DNA of 46,623 bases, taken from assembly GCA_012520715.1 (NCBI GenBank), contig JAAYNT010000070.1, positions 1 through 46,623 on the forward strand, in the 5' to 3' direction. The notes beneath the pieces were generated by a model. It ran no database searches, was not told the DNA's origin, and saw only the letters and a list, made by a program, of their open reading frames with translations. Positions 25,693 to 35,800 of the stretch are shown here, piece after piece. Made by a program: the position numbers and the translations under genes. This DNA comes from Acholeplasmataceae bacterium (lineage in GTDB: Bacteria > Bacillota_I > Bacilli_A > Acholeplasmatales > Acholeplasmataceae). Within the stretch, counting starts at the first letter, position 1; each line of letters begins with the position of its first letter.

Positions 25693-25976
25693 TAAAACCC
25701 CATACCCATAGCTGCATATTTACCCATAACTTCTTCGGTAGTTCTATCGATTTGTTGTAGTGCATCGTTTACAGCAAGAATAATAACTTCTTGTAAAATT
25801 TCAATATCTTCTAATAATTCAGTTGAAAGTTGAACATCAATTAATCTGCGGTTACCTTGCATAATAACAACACAGCCACTTGCTCTTCCTTCAAATTCAG
25901 TTAATTCTATTTTTTCTTGGTCTTCTTGCATATCCTTTTGTAGTTTTTGTAATTTTTTAATCATATCTCTGTTCAT
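25692..25976 (-). CDS. ybaB: YbaB/EbfC nucleoid-associated protein
   Basis: A 94-residue protein of the YbaB/EbfC DNA-binding family. The N-terminal helix MNRDMIKKLQKLQKDMQEDQEKIELTE is followed by FEGRASG.VVIMQGNRRLIDVQLS, which aligns with the family's central strands, and by a C-terminal helix ending KYAAMGMGF. It lies between dnaX and recR, the usual place in bacteria. It starts 4 bases after the dnaX stop. Confidence 0.93.
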   Translation of the reverse strand: MNRDMIKKLQKLQKDMQEDQEKIELTEFEGRASGCVVIMQGNRRLIDVQLSTELLEDIEILQEVIILAVNDALQQIDRTTEEVMGKYAAMGMGF

Positions 25977-25980
25977 AATC

Positions 25981-27636
25981 CTACTCCTTTATCATTACTT
26001 TATCCCCAAAGTATTCTTTGGCAACAGATACTGTTTTTTCTTCTTCTTTTGGTTTTATCTCTTTATATAATTGTAAATCTATATTAGGAAGTAATGGCTT
26101 CCTACTGCCATTTTTCCATTGGTCCATATAAATGTCTAGAAGTGTTTTCCAATCACTTTCTAAAATAACATAATATTTTTTAATAGTTTTATCAATATTT
26201 GAAATAATTCTTAGGGCTTGTTTTTTGATGTTATCATGATATAAAGACTTAGCAGTCTCTATTTCATGATCACTTACAATTAATACTAAACTATTATCTG
26301 ATCCAGCAACAATTTTAGTTTTTGCAAGTAAATCAGCCGTCATTTCTAACCCTTCAGAAACTTTAGTTAAATTTTTTAACCAATCTTGTTCGATTCTACT
26401 ACGTTTAGCATGGTTTCCATTATTCATTACATCTTCAATTTGTTTGGTTGTAACAAGTGGAATTTTATTAACTTCTTCTTTAGTAGTAGTAAAGTTTCCT
26501 CTTTTAATTTTTTCTTCAAGTTCAAATACTTTACTTCTTAGATCTTGAATGCTTGCTTCATGATCTATTTTAGTTAAAATATCATGATTCATCATCTTAA
26601 TTAATGCCAGTTCAACATAAGCTCTTTTCTGGTTTGTATATTTAATGTCTTGTTGCAAGTTATTAAGTAAATCTAAGAAAAAGTATATTTTAGGGGTTTG
26701 AATTAAATTACTTATATCTTGATATCTTTCCAGTTTATATTCAGTATTTTTAATTAATAAAATATCTCTTAAAGCCATAATTAAATCAACAACGATTTTA
26801 GCAATTTCCTTACCTTCATCTAATAATTCTTCTAAGATGTTCATAACTTTATTAGTATCTTTTTCATTAATAGCTCTTATCATTTCTCCTAAGACAACAT
26901 GAGAAACTGAACCAGCTACTTTATGAACATCGTCAGCTGTAATATGATCTTCGGTAAATGAAATAGCTTGATCAAGTAAACCAAGTGCATCTCTTAAGGC
27001 GCCTTCAGCATTTTCAGCAATTGCTAAAATTGCATCATCGTCAATTGAAATCTTTTCAGCTTTGACAATTTCATTAAGTTTTCCAACAATATCTTTAACT
27101 TCAATATTTCTAAAATCAAATCTTTGACAACGCGAAGCGATTGTTGGAAGTATTTTATGAATTTCAGTTGTCGCAAGAATAAATATAACATGACTAGGTG
27201 GTTCTTCTAATGTTTTTAGAAGTGCGTTAGCCGCACTTGCTGATAACATATGTGCCTCATCTAGTATGTATACTTTATATTTACAAACTGATGGTGAGAA
27301 CTTAGCTTTTGATACTAAGTCACGAATATCGTCAACTGAGTTATGACTAGCAGCGTCAATTTCAATAATATCAGCTATTTGTTCACTTTCAATTCCTACA
27401 CAAACATCACACACGCCGCAAGCATCCGCTGCTGGCATGTTTAAGCAGTTTACTGCTTTACCAAAGATCTTGGCAATACTTGTTTTACCAGTTCCCCTTG
27501 GACCACTAAACAAGTAGGCATGACCCACTTGGTTTCTAAGTAATGTGTTTGATAGTGTTTGAACAATTACTTTTTGTCCTGCTACTTCACTAAAGTTCTT
27601 TGGACGATACTGACGATATAGTGCTTTATAGCCCAT
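25981..27636 (-). CDS. dnaX: DNA polymerase III subunit gamma/tau
   Basis: DnaX is the clamp-loader ATPase. The 551-residue protein has YRQYRPKNFSEVAGQ at the N-terminus, Walker A SGPRGTGKTS near residue 44, a four-cysteine zinc module (about residues 64-79), Walker B VYILDEAHML, and sensor 1 ILATTE. Domain III extends to about residue 370, followed by a C-terminal part that is shorter than in typical tau proteins. No programmed frameshift motif (A6G type) was noticed. It has its own -10 element in the gap after mnmE. The 4.5S RNA gene often found upstream of dnaX in Gram-positive bacteria is not here. Confidence 0.96.
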   Translation of the reverse strand: MGYKALYRQYRPKNFSEVAGQKVIVQTLSNTLLRNQVGHAYLFSGPRGTGKTSIAKIFGKAVNCLNMPAADACGVCDVCVGIESEQIADIIEIDAASHNSVDDIRDLVSKAKFSPSVCKYKVYILDEAHMLSASAANALLKTLEEPPSHVIFILATTEIHKILPTIASRCQRFDFRNIEVKDIVGKLNEIVKAEKISIDDDAILAIAENAEGALRDALGLLDQAISFTEDHITADDVHKVAGSVSHVVLGEMIRAINEKDTNKVMNILEELLDEGKEIAKIVVDLIMALRDILLIKNTEYKLERYQDISNLIQTPKIYFFLDLLNNLQQDIKYTNQKRAYVELALIKMMNHDILTKIDHEASIQDLRSKVFELEEKIKRGNFTTTKEEVNKIPLVTTKQIEDVMNNGNHAKRSRIEQDWLKNLTKVSEGLEMTADLLAKTKIVAGSDNSLVLIVSDHEIETAKSLYHDNIKKQALRIISNIDKTIKKYYVILESDWKTLLDIYMDQWKNGSRKPLLPNIDLQLYKEIKPKEEEKTVSVAKEYFGDKVMIKE

Positions 27637-27659
27637 AGATGTTCCCCCTTTATACTTTC

Positions 27660-27665
27660 ATTATA
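27660..27665 (-). promoter_or_regulatory. -10 element before dnaX
   Basis: TATAAT on the minus strand directly after the mnmE stop, 24-29 bases before the dnaX ATG. No clear -35. It would allow expression separate from the nrnA-mgtC-mnmE genes. Confidence 0.45.
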
Positions 27666-27667
27666 CC

Positions 27668-29011
27668 TTATTTGCCTAAGCAAAATTGTGAAAACAATTC
27701 ATCAATAATACTTGACTCATAAGATAGTCCTAAAATATCTGCTAAATGATAATACGAATTAGATAAATCAACAGCAATTAAATCAACTGGCATTAAGTTA
27801 TCGATTGCTTCTAGTGCTTGATTTAAGCTATTTTTAGCATCAGTTATTTTTCTAATTTGTCTTTCATTAGATAAATAGTTAAAATCATTAGCTTCTATTT
27901 CTACTAGTGATAATCTTTTAACAATTTCTTTTTCTAATTCTTCTAAACCTTCTTGGTGTAGACTTGAGATTAGTAATAAATTAGTTAATTCTATTTTTTT
28001 AGTTAAATCTGATTTATTACCAATTAATATTCTTTGTTTGTCTTTTGTTAGTTCTAATAGTCTTTTATCTTCTTCGGTTAATTCCATACTTTGATCTAAG
28101 ACTAATAATACTAATTGGGCCTTTTTAATGGCTTCAATTGAGCGGTCAATACCAATTGATTCAACTATATCATCGGTATCTCTAATCCCTGCTGTATCAA
28201 CTAAATTTAAGGTAATACCACCTAAATTAAGTCTTGCTTCTATTAAATCTCTTGTTGTTCCAGATATATCTGTAACAATTGCTCTATCTTCTTCAAGTAG
28301 AGCATTTAATAAGCTTGATTTACCGACATTTGGTCTACCTACTATAGCTGTATTAATTCCGTCTTTAATTAATTGATTTCTTTTTGATTGATAAATTAAA
28401 TGCTCAATTTCTTTAATTAGATCAATTAAAATTGGTTTAATTAATTCATGTGTCATCTCAACTGCATCATCATATTCTGGGTAATCAATATTTACTTCAA
28501 TTTTAGCAATTAAATCTAAAACTTTATTAAGTAAATTTTGAACTAGTGATGATGTTTTTTTAGATAATCCTAAATTAGCAATTTTTAGGGCACTTTCGTT
28601 TTGAGCTTCAATTAAATCCATTACGGCTTCGGCTTGAACTAAGTCGATTCTTCCATTTAAATAAGCTCTTTGGGTAAATTCTCCTGGTTCAGCTAATCTA
28701 ACGTCTAGTTTTAAAATTTCGTTTAATACACTTTGTGTAACTAAAACTCCTCCATGAGTTGAAATCTCACAAACATTCTCAGCTGTAAAAGATCTAGGCG
28801 CTCTAAAAATAGAGACCATTACCTCATCTAGTATTTCCCCATTTAAAGAAACTATGTGGCCATACTTAATTGTGTGGCTTTTAGCTTTTTCTAAATTAGG
28901 ACCTTTAAATATTTTGTTTAATTCAGAAATAGCGGTTTTACCACTAATTCTAATAACGCTAATTCCACCAGTGCCAAATGGCGTGGCAATAGCGCAAATG
29001 TTATCAATCAT
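27668..29011 (-). CDS. mnmE: tRNA modification GTPase MnmE
   Basis: MnmE, with MnmG, builds carboxymethylaminomethyl groups at U34 of tRNAs. The 447-residue protein has the folate-binding N-terminal domain (IATPFGTGGISVIRISG), helical middle with RAYLNGRIDLVQAEAV, an inserted GTPase domain with G1 GRPNVGKSS, G3 DTAG (VDTAGIRDTDD) and G4 NKSD, and ends with the catalytic C-x-G-K motif (FCLGK). Its ATG overlaps the mgtC stop as ATGA. Confidence 0.97.
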   Translation of the reverse strand: MIDNICAIATPFGTGGISVIRISGKTAISELNKIFKGPNLEKAKSHTIKYGHIVSLNGEILDEVMVSIFRAPRSFTAENVCEISTHGGVLVTQSVLNEILKLDVRLAEPGEFTQRAYLNGRIDLVQAEAVMDLIEAQNESALKIANLGLSKKTSSLVQNLLNKVLDLIAKIEVNIDYPEYDDAVEMTHELIKPILIDLIKEIEHLIYQSKRNQLIKDGINTAIVGRPNVGKSSLLNALLEEDRAIVTDISGTTRDLIEARLNLGGITLNLVDTAGIRDTDDIVESIGIDRSIEAIKKAQLVLLVLDQSMELTEEDKRLLELTKDKQRILIGNKSDLTKKIELTNLLLISSLHQEGLEELEKEIVKRLSLVEIEANDFNYLSNERQIRKITDAKNSLNQALEAIDNLMPVDLIAVDLSNSYYHLADILGLSYESSIIDELFSQFCLGK

Positions 29012-29625
29012 AAGTGTGGCAAATCTTCATCGTGATGGAAGTCTTCTGAGATGACATCATCTTGATCGCCTTTTGAAATAAAGCGATATCTTCGAACTCC
29101 GTGATTTGGAACTTTATAAGGTCTAAATGGGTTAATACCGCGGTTTAAGTCTCTTATTAAAATAAATAAGCTAACTAAAAGACCTAGTAAGCTACCTACA
29201 ATTAAGTAACCAGAACCTAAAATTAATCCAATCATTGCTGTTGTCCAAATAGTAGCAGCTGTCGTTAGACCTTTAACAGTAAACTTATCTTTCATAATAA
29301 CACCAGCTCCAATAAAACCAATACCAGTAATAACTTGTGCAATTACTCTTTGGCCTTGGAAACTTCCTTCATTTAATGAAAATTCATAAGCTAACATTAA
29401 TCTTTGCATAATACCTAAAGCAGCACTACTTAGTGCAACTAAGATGTGCGCTGATACTCCGGCTGCTTTACCCATGTTTTGTCTTTCTATTCCTACAAAC
29501 CCAGAAAATAAAAATGTTAAAACAATCGGAATTACTAATATAAAAATGTAATCTTCAGCAGTTTGAAGTCCTACTAATTCCGGCATGTTATCTTTAATTG
29601 ACGCTAAAATATTTAATAATACCAT
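29008..29625 (-). CDS. mgtC: MgtC/SapB family membrane protein
   Basis: A 205-residue protein with a MgtC/SapB membrane domain: helices near 20-40, 55-80, 95-115, 125-145 and 145-165. The family motifs FSGFVGIERQNMGKAAGVSAHILVALSSA and GIGFIGAGVIMKD are visible. MgtC proteins support survival under low magnesium or acid in pathogens and modulate ATP synthase in Salmonella. Here the tail after residue 165 is hydrophilic and ends with several His residues (FHHDEDLPHL), unlike the large ACT-like C-terminal domain of Salmonella MgtC. An in-frame TTG upstream contains the GGAGG site, so the ATG at 29625 is used. Confidence 0.88.
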   Translation of the reverse strand: MVLLNILASIKDNMPELVGLQTAEDYIFILVIPIVLTFLFSGFVGIERQNMGKAAGVSAHILVALSSAALGIMQRLMLAYEFSLNEGSFQGQRVIAQVITGIGFIGAGVIMKDKFTVKGLTTAATIWTTAMIGLILGSGYLIVGSLLGLLVSLFILIRDLNRGINPFRPYKVPNHGVRRYRFISKGDQDDVISEDFHHDEDLPHL

Positions 29626-29640
29626 ATTTGTTACCTCCAA

Positions 29641-30594
29641 TTAATTACTTTTTCTCCACTCAATTAGTCTTTGGTTTACTGCCTCAACTAATTTTGGTAG
29701 ATCTTCCCAACTATTTAAACGGGCACCGGCTGCTTTAGCATGTCCACCACCTTCAAATTGGTTAGCTACATCTGATATTGTTGGTCCGTTTGAACGAAGT
29801 CTTACTCTAACTTCGTTTCCTGGGTACTCAATAATTAGTGCCCAAACCGGATGGTTTTCAATACCACCTAATACTGATATCATTGAAGCAGCTTGTTCAT
29901 CAGTTACACCATACTCTTCAATAATATCTCTAGTCATTTTAAAATATATAAATCCTTCAGTACTTCTTTCAAAGCCTGTTAGTACTTTTCCTTTTAATTG
30001 AACCATATCTAATGTTTCTTGACTTAACTTAAAGTCAACTTCATCTGGTTCAACTCCTTTAGTAATTAACATGCCAGCAAGCTGGTGTGTTAATTCATCA
30101 ACACCTCTAAATCTAAAACGTCCAGTATCAGTAACTATACCTGTATACATGGCTACTGCACCAGTTTTAGATAATTTTAATTCATCTTTAAATCTATAAT
30201 AAAAATATGCAATCATTTGAGCACATGACGGGAAATTAGTATCAACCCAAATAATATCACCATATTGATCAACTGGTATATGATGATCAATTTTTATTAA
30301 TTCACGTCCAAGTTTATATCTTGGATCACTAATTCTTGATTCAGTTGCTGTATCAACAACAATTACTAATGATCCTTCATATTTACTATCATCAATAATA
30401 TCTGGTGTTCCAACAAATGATACATAATCACTTGTTTGACCAACTACATATACTTCTTTTTCTGGAAAAGATGATTTAATAATATCTTTTAACCCAAATT
30501 GAGAACCATAACAATCACCGTCTGGTCTTAAATGACCATGAATGATAATTGTTTTATATTCTTTTATTTTATTTAAAATGATTTCTAAACCCAT
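29641..30594 (-). CDS. nrnA: NrnA-like DHH phosphoesterase, copy 1
   Basis: NrnA-type enzymes degrade nanoRNA (2-5 nt) and 3'-phosphoadenosine 5'-phosphate; some act on pApA from c-di-AMP. The 317-residue protein has DHH motifs HLRPDGDCYGSQ near residue 20, VVDTATE, IDHHIP and the DHHA1 domain with GGGHAKAAGA near residue 283. The second position of motif I is less standard than in copy 2 (DGDCYGS rather than DLDALGS). It lies 2 bases after the stop of copy 2, a tandem arrangement. Confidence 0.9.
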   Translation of the reverse strand: MGLEIILNKIKEYKTIIIHGHLRPDGDCYGSQFGLKDIIKSSFPEKEVYVVGQTSDYVSFVGTPDIIDDSKYEGSLVIVVDTATESRISDPRYKLGRELIKIDHHIPVDQYGDIIWVDTNFPSCAQMIAYFYYRFKDELKLSKTGAVAMYTGIVTDTGRFRFRGVDELTHQLAGMLITKGVEPDEVDFKLSQETLDMVQLKGKVLTGFERSTEGFIYFKMTRDIIEEYGVTDEQAASMISVLGGIENHPVWALIIEYPGNEVRVRLRSNGPTISDVANQFEGGGHAKAAGARLNSWEDLPKLVEAVNQRLIEWRKSN

Positions 30595-30596
30595 AA

Positions 30597-31544
30597 TTAT
30601 TCCTCCGTCTCTTTTATTAACTTTTTAAAATCATTAATGACCAATTCAACTTGATCCCAATTCTCAAGTGCGGCACCACAAGCATTGTCGTGTCCTCCGC
30701 CACCGTATTTCTTAGCTATATCAACAATTTGAATACCACGTGATCTAAATTCACCTAATATTACATGTTCTTCTTTATCGTAAGTAAAATTAGCCCAAAT
30801 TGGAACTCCTTCAATTCCGGCCATTAAGTTAACTAATCCTCTTGAGATAGTAAAAACATCTTTATCTGGATACTCGTTTACTACTTCAAGTGGATTTTTC
30901 AAAAATGCCACTCCATCTTCAATTTCAATTCTTGATTGAAACTTAATTTTCATCAGTCTTGTATCTACATCTTCTAAATACAACCAATCATATAACTCTA
31001 ATGGATTGGCTCCAAGTTTACAAAGTTTAGACGCAATACTAAATAGTCTTGCACCATCTTTTAAATATTGAAATCTACCACTATCAGTAATAATTCCTGA
31101 TAGTAAAACATCAGCACCTAGTGGTGATATTTTAAAATCTAATTCAAATAAAATATCAGCAATATAAGCAGCAGCTGCTTCATAACTTGTATCAATATAT
31201 TCAATTGCTCCCTTAATATCACTACTATTAGTATGATGATCAATTATGATAACTTCTTTAGCTAAATCATATCTATCATCAGAAATTAATTTTCTAACAG
31301 CAACATCAACTATAAACACTAGTGCATCTTTATATAAAGAATCTGGAATAATATCCATCTTACCAACAACATCAAATCTACTCTCATCACCAACAATATA
31401 GACATCTTTATCTGGATATGTAGTCTTAATGGCTTCATATAGACCAATTTGGCTACCTAAAGCATCTAAATCAGGTCTTAAATGTCTGTGAATAATAATT
31501 GTTTGGTATTGTTCAATTTTGTCTTTAATTAATTTGTGATTCAT
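30597..31544 (-). CDS. nrnA: NrnA-like DHH phosphoesterase, copy 2
   Basis: The 315-residue protein has the complete DHH/DHHA1 motif set: HLRPDLDALGSQIG (motif I), FIVDVAV, IDHHTNS (motif III), and GGGHDNACGA. It shares its plan with copy 1 but is diverged, so the duplication is old or the copies came separately. A longer frame starts at 31556 with GTG; AAGGTG upstream of the ATG at 31544 favours the shorter start. It is the first gene of the nrnA-nrnA-mgtC-mnmE unit, driven by the promoter at 31575-31603. Confidence 0.9.
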   Translation of the reverse strand: MNHKLIKDKIEQYQTIIIHRHLRPDLDALGSQIGLYEAIKTTYPDKDVYIVGDESRFDVVGKMDIIPDSLYKDALVFIVDVAVRKLISDDRYDLAKEVIIIDHHTNSSDIKGAIEYIDTSYEAAAAYIADILFELDFKISPLGADVLLSGIITDSGRFQYLKDGARLFSIASKLCKLGANPLELYDWLYLEDVDTRLMKIKFQSRIEIEDGVAFLKNPLEVVNEYPDKDVFTISRGLVNLMAGIEGVPIWANFTYDKEEHVILGEFRSRGIQIVDIAKKYGGGGHDNACGAALENWDQVELVINDFKKLIKETEE

Positions 31545-31574
31545 AATAAAATACACCTTCTTTTCGATTATAAT

Positions 31575-31603
31575 ATTATACCATATATATGGTTAATATT
31601 CAA
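31575..31603 (-). promoter_or_regulatory. promoter of the nrnA operon
   Basis: TTGAAT (31598-31603), a 17-base spacer and TATAAT (31575-31580) on the minus strand, with TGG directly before the -10 (extended form). The best-formed promoter in this part; ATG of the first gene follows 31 bases after the -10. Confidence 0.8.
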
Positions 31604-31627
31604 AACCTAAAATCGCCTTATATAAAT

Positions 31628-31651
31628 AAAAACACACCGAAAAGTGTGTTT
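31628..31651 (-). terminator. terminator after glf
   Basis: AAACACAC-TTTTCG-GTGTGTTT on the minus strand is an 8-bp stem (31630-31651) followed by TTATTTA. It lies 24 bases after the glf stop and separates glf from the nrnA promoter. Confidence 0.8.
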
Positions 31652-31674
31652 ATTAGTTATAATTTTAATAATTT

Positions 31675-32772
31675 TTATTTTAGTTCTTTTGTAGCTAAGT
31701 TTAAAGCTTCTTTTATTACTTGATCCATGTTGTAGTATTTGTATGAACCAAGTCTACCGCCAAAGATAACTTTATTATCATTTTTGGCGTGCTCTTTATA
31801 TTTTTCATATACTTTCATATTTTCATTATTATTAACACTGTAATATGGATCATCCCCATCAACATATGTTTTAGGATATTCATAAGTAATTACTGTTTTA
31901 CCCTCTATCTGAAAGTAAAAATGTTTATGTTCAATAATTCTTGTATAAGGTATTTCATATTCGGTATAGTTTATTACTGCATTTCCTTGGAAATTTTCCA
32001 TATTTAGCAATTGATGATCAAAGCGTAAACTTCTGTATTGAAGTTTGCCAAAAATATAGTCATAATACTGATCAATTGTGCCAGTATAAATAACTTTGTT
32101 AGTTTGTTTTAAATACATTTCTTTATTCGCTAAAAAGTCAGTGTTCAATCTAACTTCGATTCCTTTTAAAAGCTTTTCAAAAATCTCAGTATAGCCATTT
32201 TCTGGTATTCCTTGATATGGATCATTAAAATAGTTATTATCATATGTAAAACGGAGCGGAAGCCGTTTAATTATAAAAGCGGGGAGGTTGGTTGCTTTGG
32301 TTCCCCATTGTTTTTCAGTATACCCTTTGATTAATTTTTCATATATCGTTTTACCAACTAATTTTAATGCTTGTTCTTCAAGGTTTTGCGGTTCTATATC
32401 TTTATATATACTTCTTTCTTTTTCAACAGCTTCTAGCGCTTCTTTTGGTGTAAATACGTTAAACAGTTTAGAAAATGTATTCATATTAAAAGGAAGATTA
32501 TAAACTTCATTTTTATATCGTGCTATTGGTGAATTTATGTAATGATTAAGCTTTGTAAATTGATTTATATATTTCCATATTTCTTCATCTTTAGTATGAA
32601 AAATATGGGCACCATAATAGTGCACATGAATGTTTTCTATTTTCTTAGTATATGCATTACCACCGATATGATTTCTTTTTTCTAATACCAATACTTTTTT
32701 CCCTCGTTTATTAGCTTCATATGCAAAGATACTACCAAAAAAACCAGCTCCTACAATAATATAATCATACAT
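31675..32772 (-). CDS. glf: UDP-galactopyranose mutase
   Basis: The flavoenzyme interconverts UDP-galactopyranose and UDP-galactofuranose, the donor for galactofuranose in surface glycans. The 365-residue protein has the FAD-binding GAGFFGS near residue 8, EKRNHIGGNAYT, the HYYGAHIFHT motif, GYTEKQWGT with the conserved active-site pattern, and GRLGSYKYYNMDQVI near the C-terminus. Length fits bacterial Glf. AGAGGTG stands before the ATG. It follows the permuted GH3 gene by 50 bases on the same strand, suggesting a common glycan theme. Confidence 0.95.
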   Translation of the reverse strand: MYDYIIVGAGFFGSIFAYEANKRGKKVLVLEKRNHIGGNAYTKKIENIHVHYYGAHIFHTKDEEIWKYINQFTKLNHYINSPIARYKNEVYNLPFNMNTFSKLFNVFTPKEALEAVEKERSIYKDIEPQNLEEQALKLVGKTIYEKLIKGYTEKQWGTKATNLPAFIIKRLPLRFTYDNNYFNDPYQGIPENGYTEIFEKLLKGIEVRLNTDFLANKEMYLKQTNKVIYTGTIDQYYDYIFGKLQYRSLRFDHQLLNMENFQGNAVINYTEYEIPYTRIIEHKHFYFQIEGKTVITYEYPKTYVDGDDPYYSVNNNENMKVYEKYKEHAKNDNKVIFGGRLGSYKYYNMDQVIKEALNLATKELK

Positions 32773-32822
32773 GAAAATATCACCTCTAATTTAATTTTAT
32801 CATTTAATAAAAGAAGTGTTTC

Positions 32823-35800
32823 TTATTTTTTTAGATAACGCTCTTCTTTTTTATTTTGTTTTTTGTATGCTAATGTAATAACCACTGCACCCCATCCAGA
32901 AAAAATTACAAATAACCCGATATTTACACAAATTAATCCGATTATCCAGTATGGTAATTTATACCCAATTACCATCTTATTCATAAGATTTGAATTTGCA
33001 GTACTATATAGAATGTTTTTAGAAGCTCTTCTTAGTTGTGTAACATGAGTTGCAGAATCTTTAAAAACATTTGAATTTAGCCCACTTAATCCTTGGTTAA
33101 GCTGCAAGTCCCCGCCGGCTCTAATCATATGGCTTGGATTAACATAGCTTGGTGTTGCATAATCTGTAACCACTACTCCACAAAATCCCCATTCATCTCT
33201 CAATATTTCTGTCATTAATCGATAATCGCCACCAGTCCAAGATACTCCAATACGATTATATGATGACATGATTCCTAAACTCTTACCTTCTTTTACTAAA
33301 ATTTCAAATGCTTTAAGATAAATCTCTCTCATTGATTGTTCGTTTGCCCATGTCATTATGCCTAATTGCGAACGACTAGTTTCTTGATCATTTAATGCAA
33401 AATGTTTTGCAAAAGTAATAACACCTTTTTCTCTTGCACCTTTAACAATTCTTGCCCCGATTTTACCAGAGACAATAGGATCTTCTGAATAATATTCCCA
33501 GTTTCTCCCTGAAAATTGAGAGCGATGAATATTAATTGCTGGAGCATACCACCCAGAATATGGCATTTTATCTCCTCTTTCGTTACCAACTAATGCTTCA
33601 TTACCTATCATAGTTCCAAATTCTTCTGCCAGCTCTTTATTGTAAGTAGCTCCCAAAATAACAGGAGATGCATAAAAGCAGGTATCATATACTGGTGCTT
33701 GTTCTAATGCCATGAAATTAGTAAACCCTGCTGGGCCATCTGAATGTTGCGCGATTGGCAATCCAATACTTGATAATGATACCGTACCAAATGCACCTAA
33801 TCCCACTAAATTTATCATTTGAGAAACAGTTAATTGATCTAAAAACTCATCCCATTTTGGATCATCATAAGGAATTCCTATCATATCATTTAACGCTATT
33901 GTTTCTTCTGCATTTGGATCAACTTCAGATATGGCCTGATTAGGCATGGTTTCTGAATACCACGGATCTTCAGGATTATCACTAATAACACCTGCTTCAA
34001 AAGCTGCTTGCCAATTAGTATTCATAGATATCCATCGTTGTGTTGCTACCTTTCTTTCATCAAAAGTTGGTGTTTTAGGAAAAGTGTCTACCCAATTTGT
34101 TCTGGATAAATATTTTATTTTTGGATTTTCTTTTGTTCCATCAATTCCGTAACTAACATCATCAAAACGATTTACGATATCGGCGCTATTTTGTATATTT
34201 GGATCTTTTAGATATTGAAATCCAGTAAATTCATTTGCGCCTTGCTTAGTGCTTTGAGGTATTACAAATTTACTGGTTAATATATTTTGATTTCTAGGGT
34301 TTCTCCATGCGTTAGCGTGACTCATTACATACATTGTATATTCACCTTTTTCTAATTCCCATCCGGCAAACCCATTAGAATTATCATCATTATAATCATA
34401 TGACGCAATGTCAAATAAATTAAATGATAGTGATACGACCGCTGTTTTTTTAGGGTCAATTTCAGGAGTTTTAATAAAATCTGTTAAAACCACAAAAGCT
34501 TTTTCAATTCCATTATAATATGGAGTTTCAATATATAATTGAACAACATCTTTTCCCGATCTAGTTTCACTTTCGTTTTTAACTTTAACATTTATAGTGA
34601 TTTGTTTGTCATAATCAGCTTCCGTCAATATATAGTTATCAGCGATTTCTTTATTTCCTAATTTTATATTATCAATTGTCCATGAAAAATTAGAATATGA
34701 TAATCCATATCCAAATGGAAAGACAACGTTTTTTTCATACCAATCTAATCCATCAGTTGGATGCGGATCAGCTGCTCGAGTTTCCCAATATCTATACCCA
34801 ACATATATTCCCTCTTCATATTCAACATAATATGCCTTTGTTGATGGAAAACTCCCATCTGCCAATCGATATGCATTCCCATCTTGTTCATTGTTATTAC
34901 CAAAGTTTTGAATAGTTGGATCATTCCAAAAATTGCGGACATATGTGTTTGTTGTTTTTCCTGAAGGGTTAATCTCACCGCTTAAGATTTTGCCTAATGC
35001 CATTATTCCATGGCTTCCTGGACTTCCTATCCAAAGTGCTCCACAAATTCTATCAATTGCTCGATTTACTTCATCATCTCTTCCGGTAATTCCAAACGTG
35101 GTTTTCCAGTATTCGGGATCATCTAAAAAACCTAATTCTAATGTATTATTAGTATTTAATATTAAAATAACTTTTTCAAATTTTTCTGTTACATGTAATA
35201 ATAAATCAACTTCATTCGCATCTAATTGCAAATAGTGATCTGTATTTTTCCTTGCGCCTTCAATTGTTCCTTTATAAACGCCAGGAATATCTGTATATCC
35301 TGATTGAGTAACTTTACCAGCACTATTTAAAGTTGCATTCGCCATTGATCTTGGTAAATCAAAGCCTTCTCCTCCTATACGTGTAAATACAACCAAAGCG
35401 GCATCAGTGTAGCCACTATAATTTTCTTGAGCTGATTCGCTATTTATAAGTTCAGAAACAGGAGTTTCTCCGGTTGGAAATCCCCCAATAATTTGGTCAA
35501 AATCTGGAGATCGTCCTCTTCCCCCAGATGATGTCTCATAAAATCTTTTAAGTTTTTCATTATAGGTAAATCCCGCTTCAGTTAAACTATCAAAAATAGT
35601 CTTGTTATCTCCAGATTGGCTAGCACCACTACCTGATCCGCCATATAAAAGATTGGTTGAGTTTTTCCCGAAAACACTTAACTTTGCGTTTTTCGAAAGA
35701 GGCAAGGAGTTCCCGTTTTTGTTATGAAGTAAAGTAAAGCCCTCACTAGCTATTTCAATATTTAATTGATTTGCTGCATCTAAAACTTCCTCTTTACTAT

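Noticed and set aside
27637..27667. Possible 4.5S RNA gene before dnaX
   Set aside because: The gap to mnmE is only 31 bases; nothing resembling the SRP RNA apex fits.
33946..35235. Plus-strand reading frames opposite the GH3 gene
   Set aside because: They lack ribosome sites and family motifs, and lie within a continuous 1060-codon gene with clear GH3 motifs.
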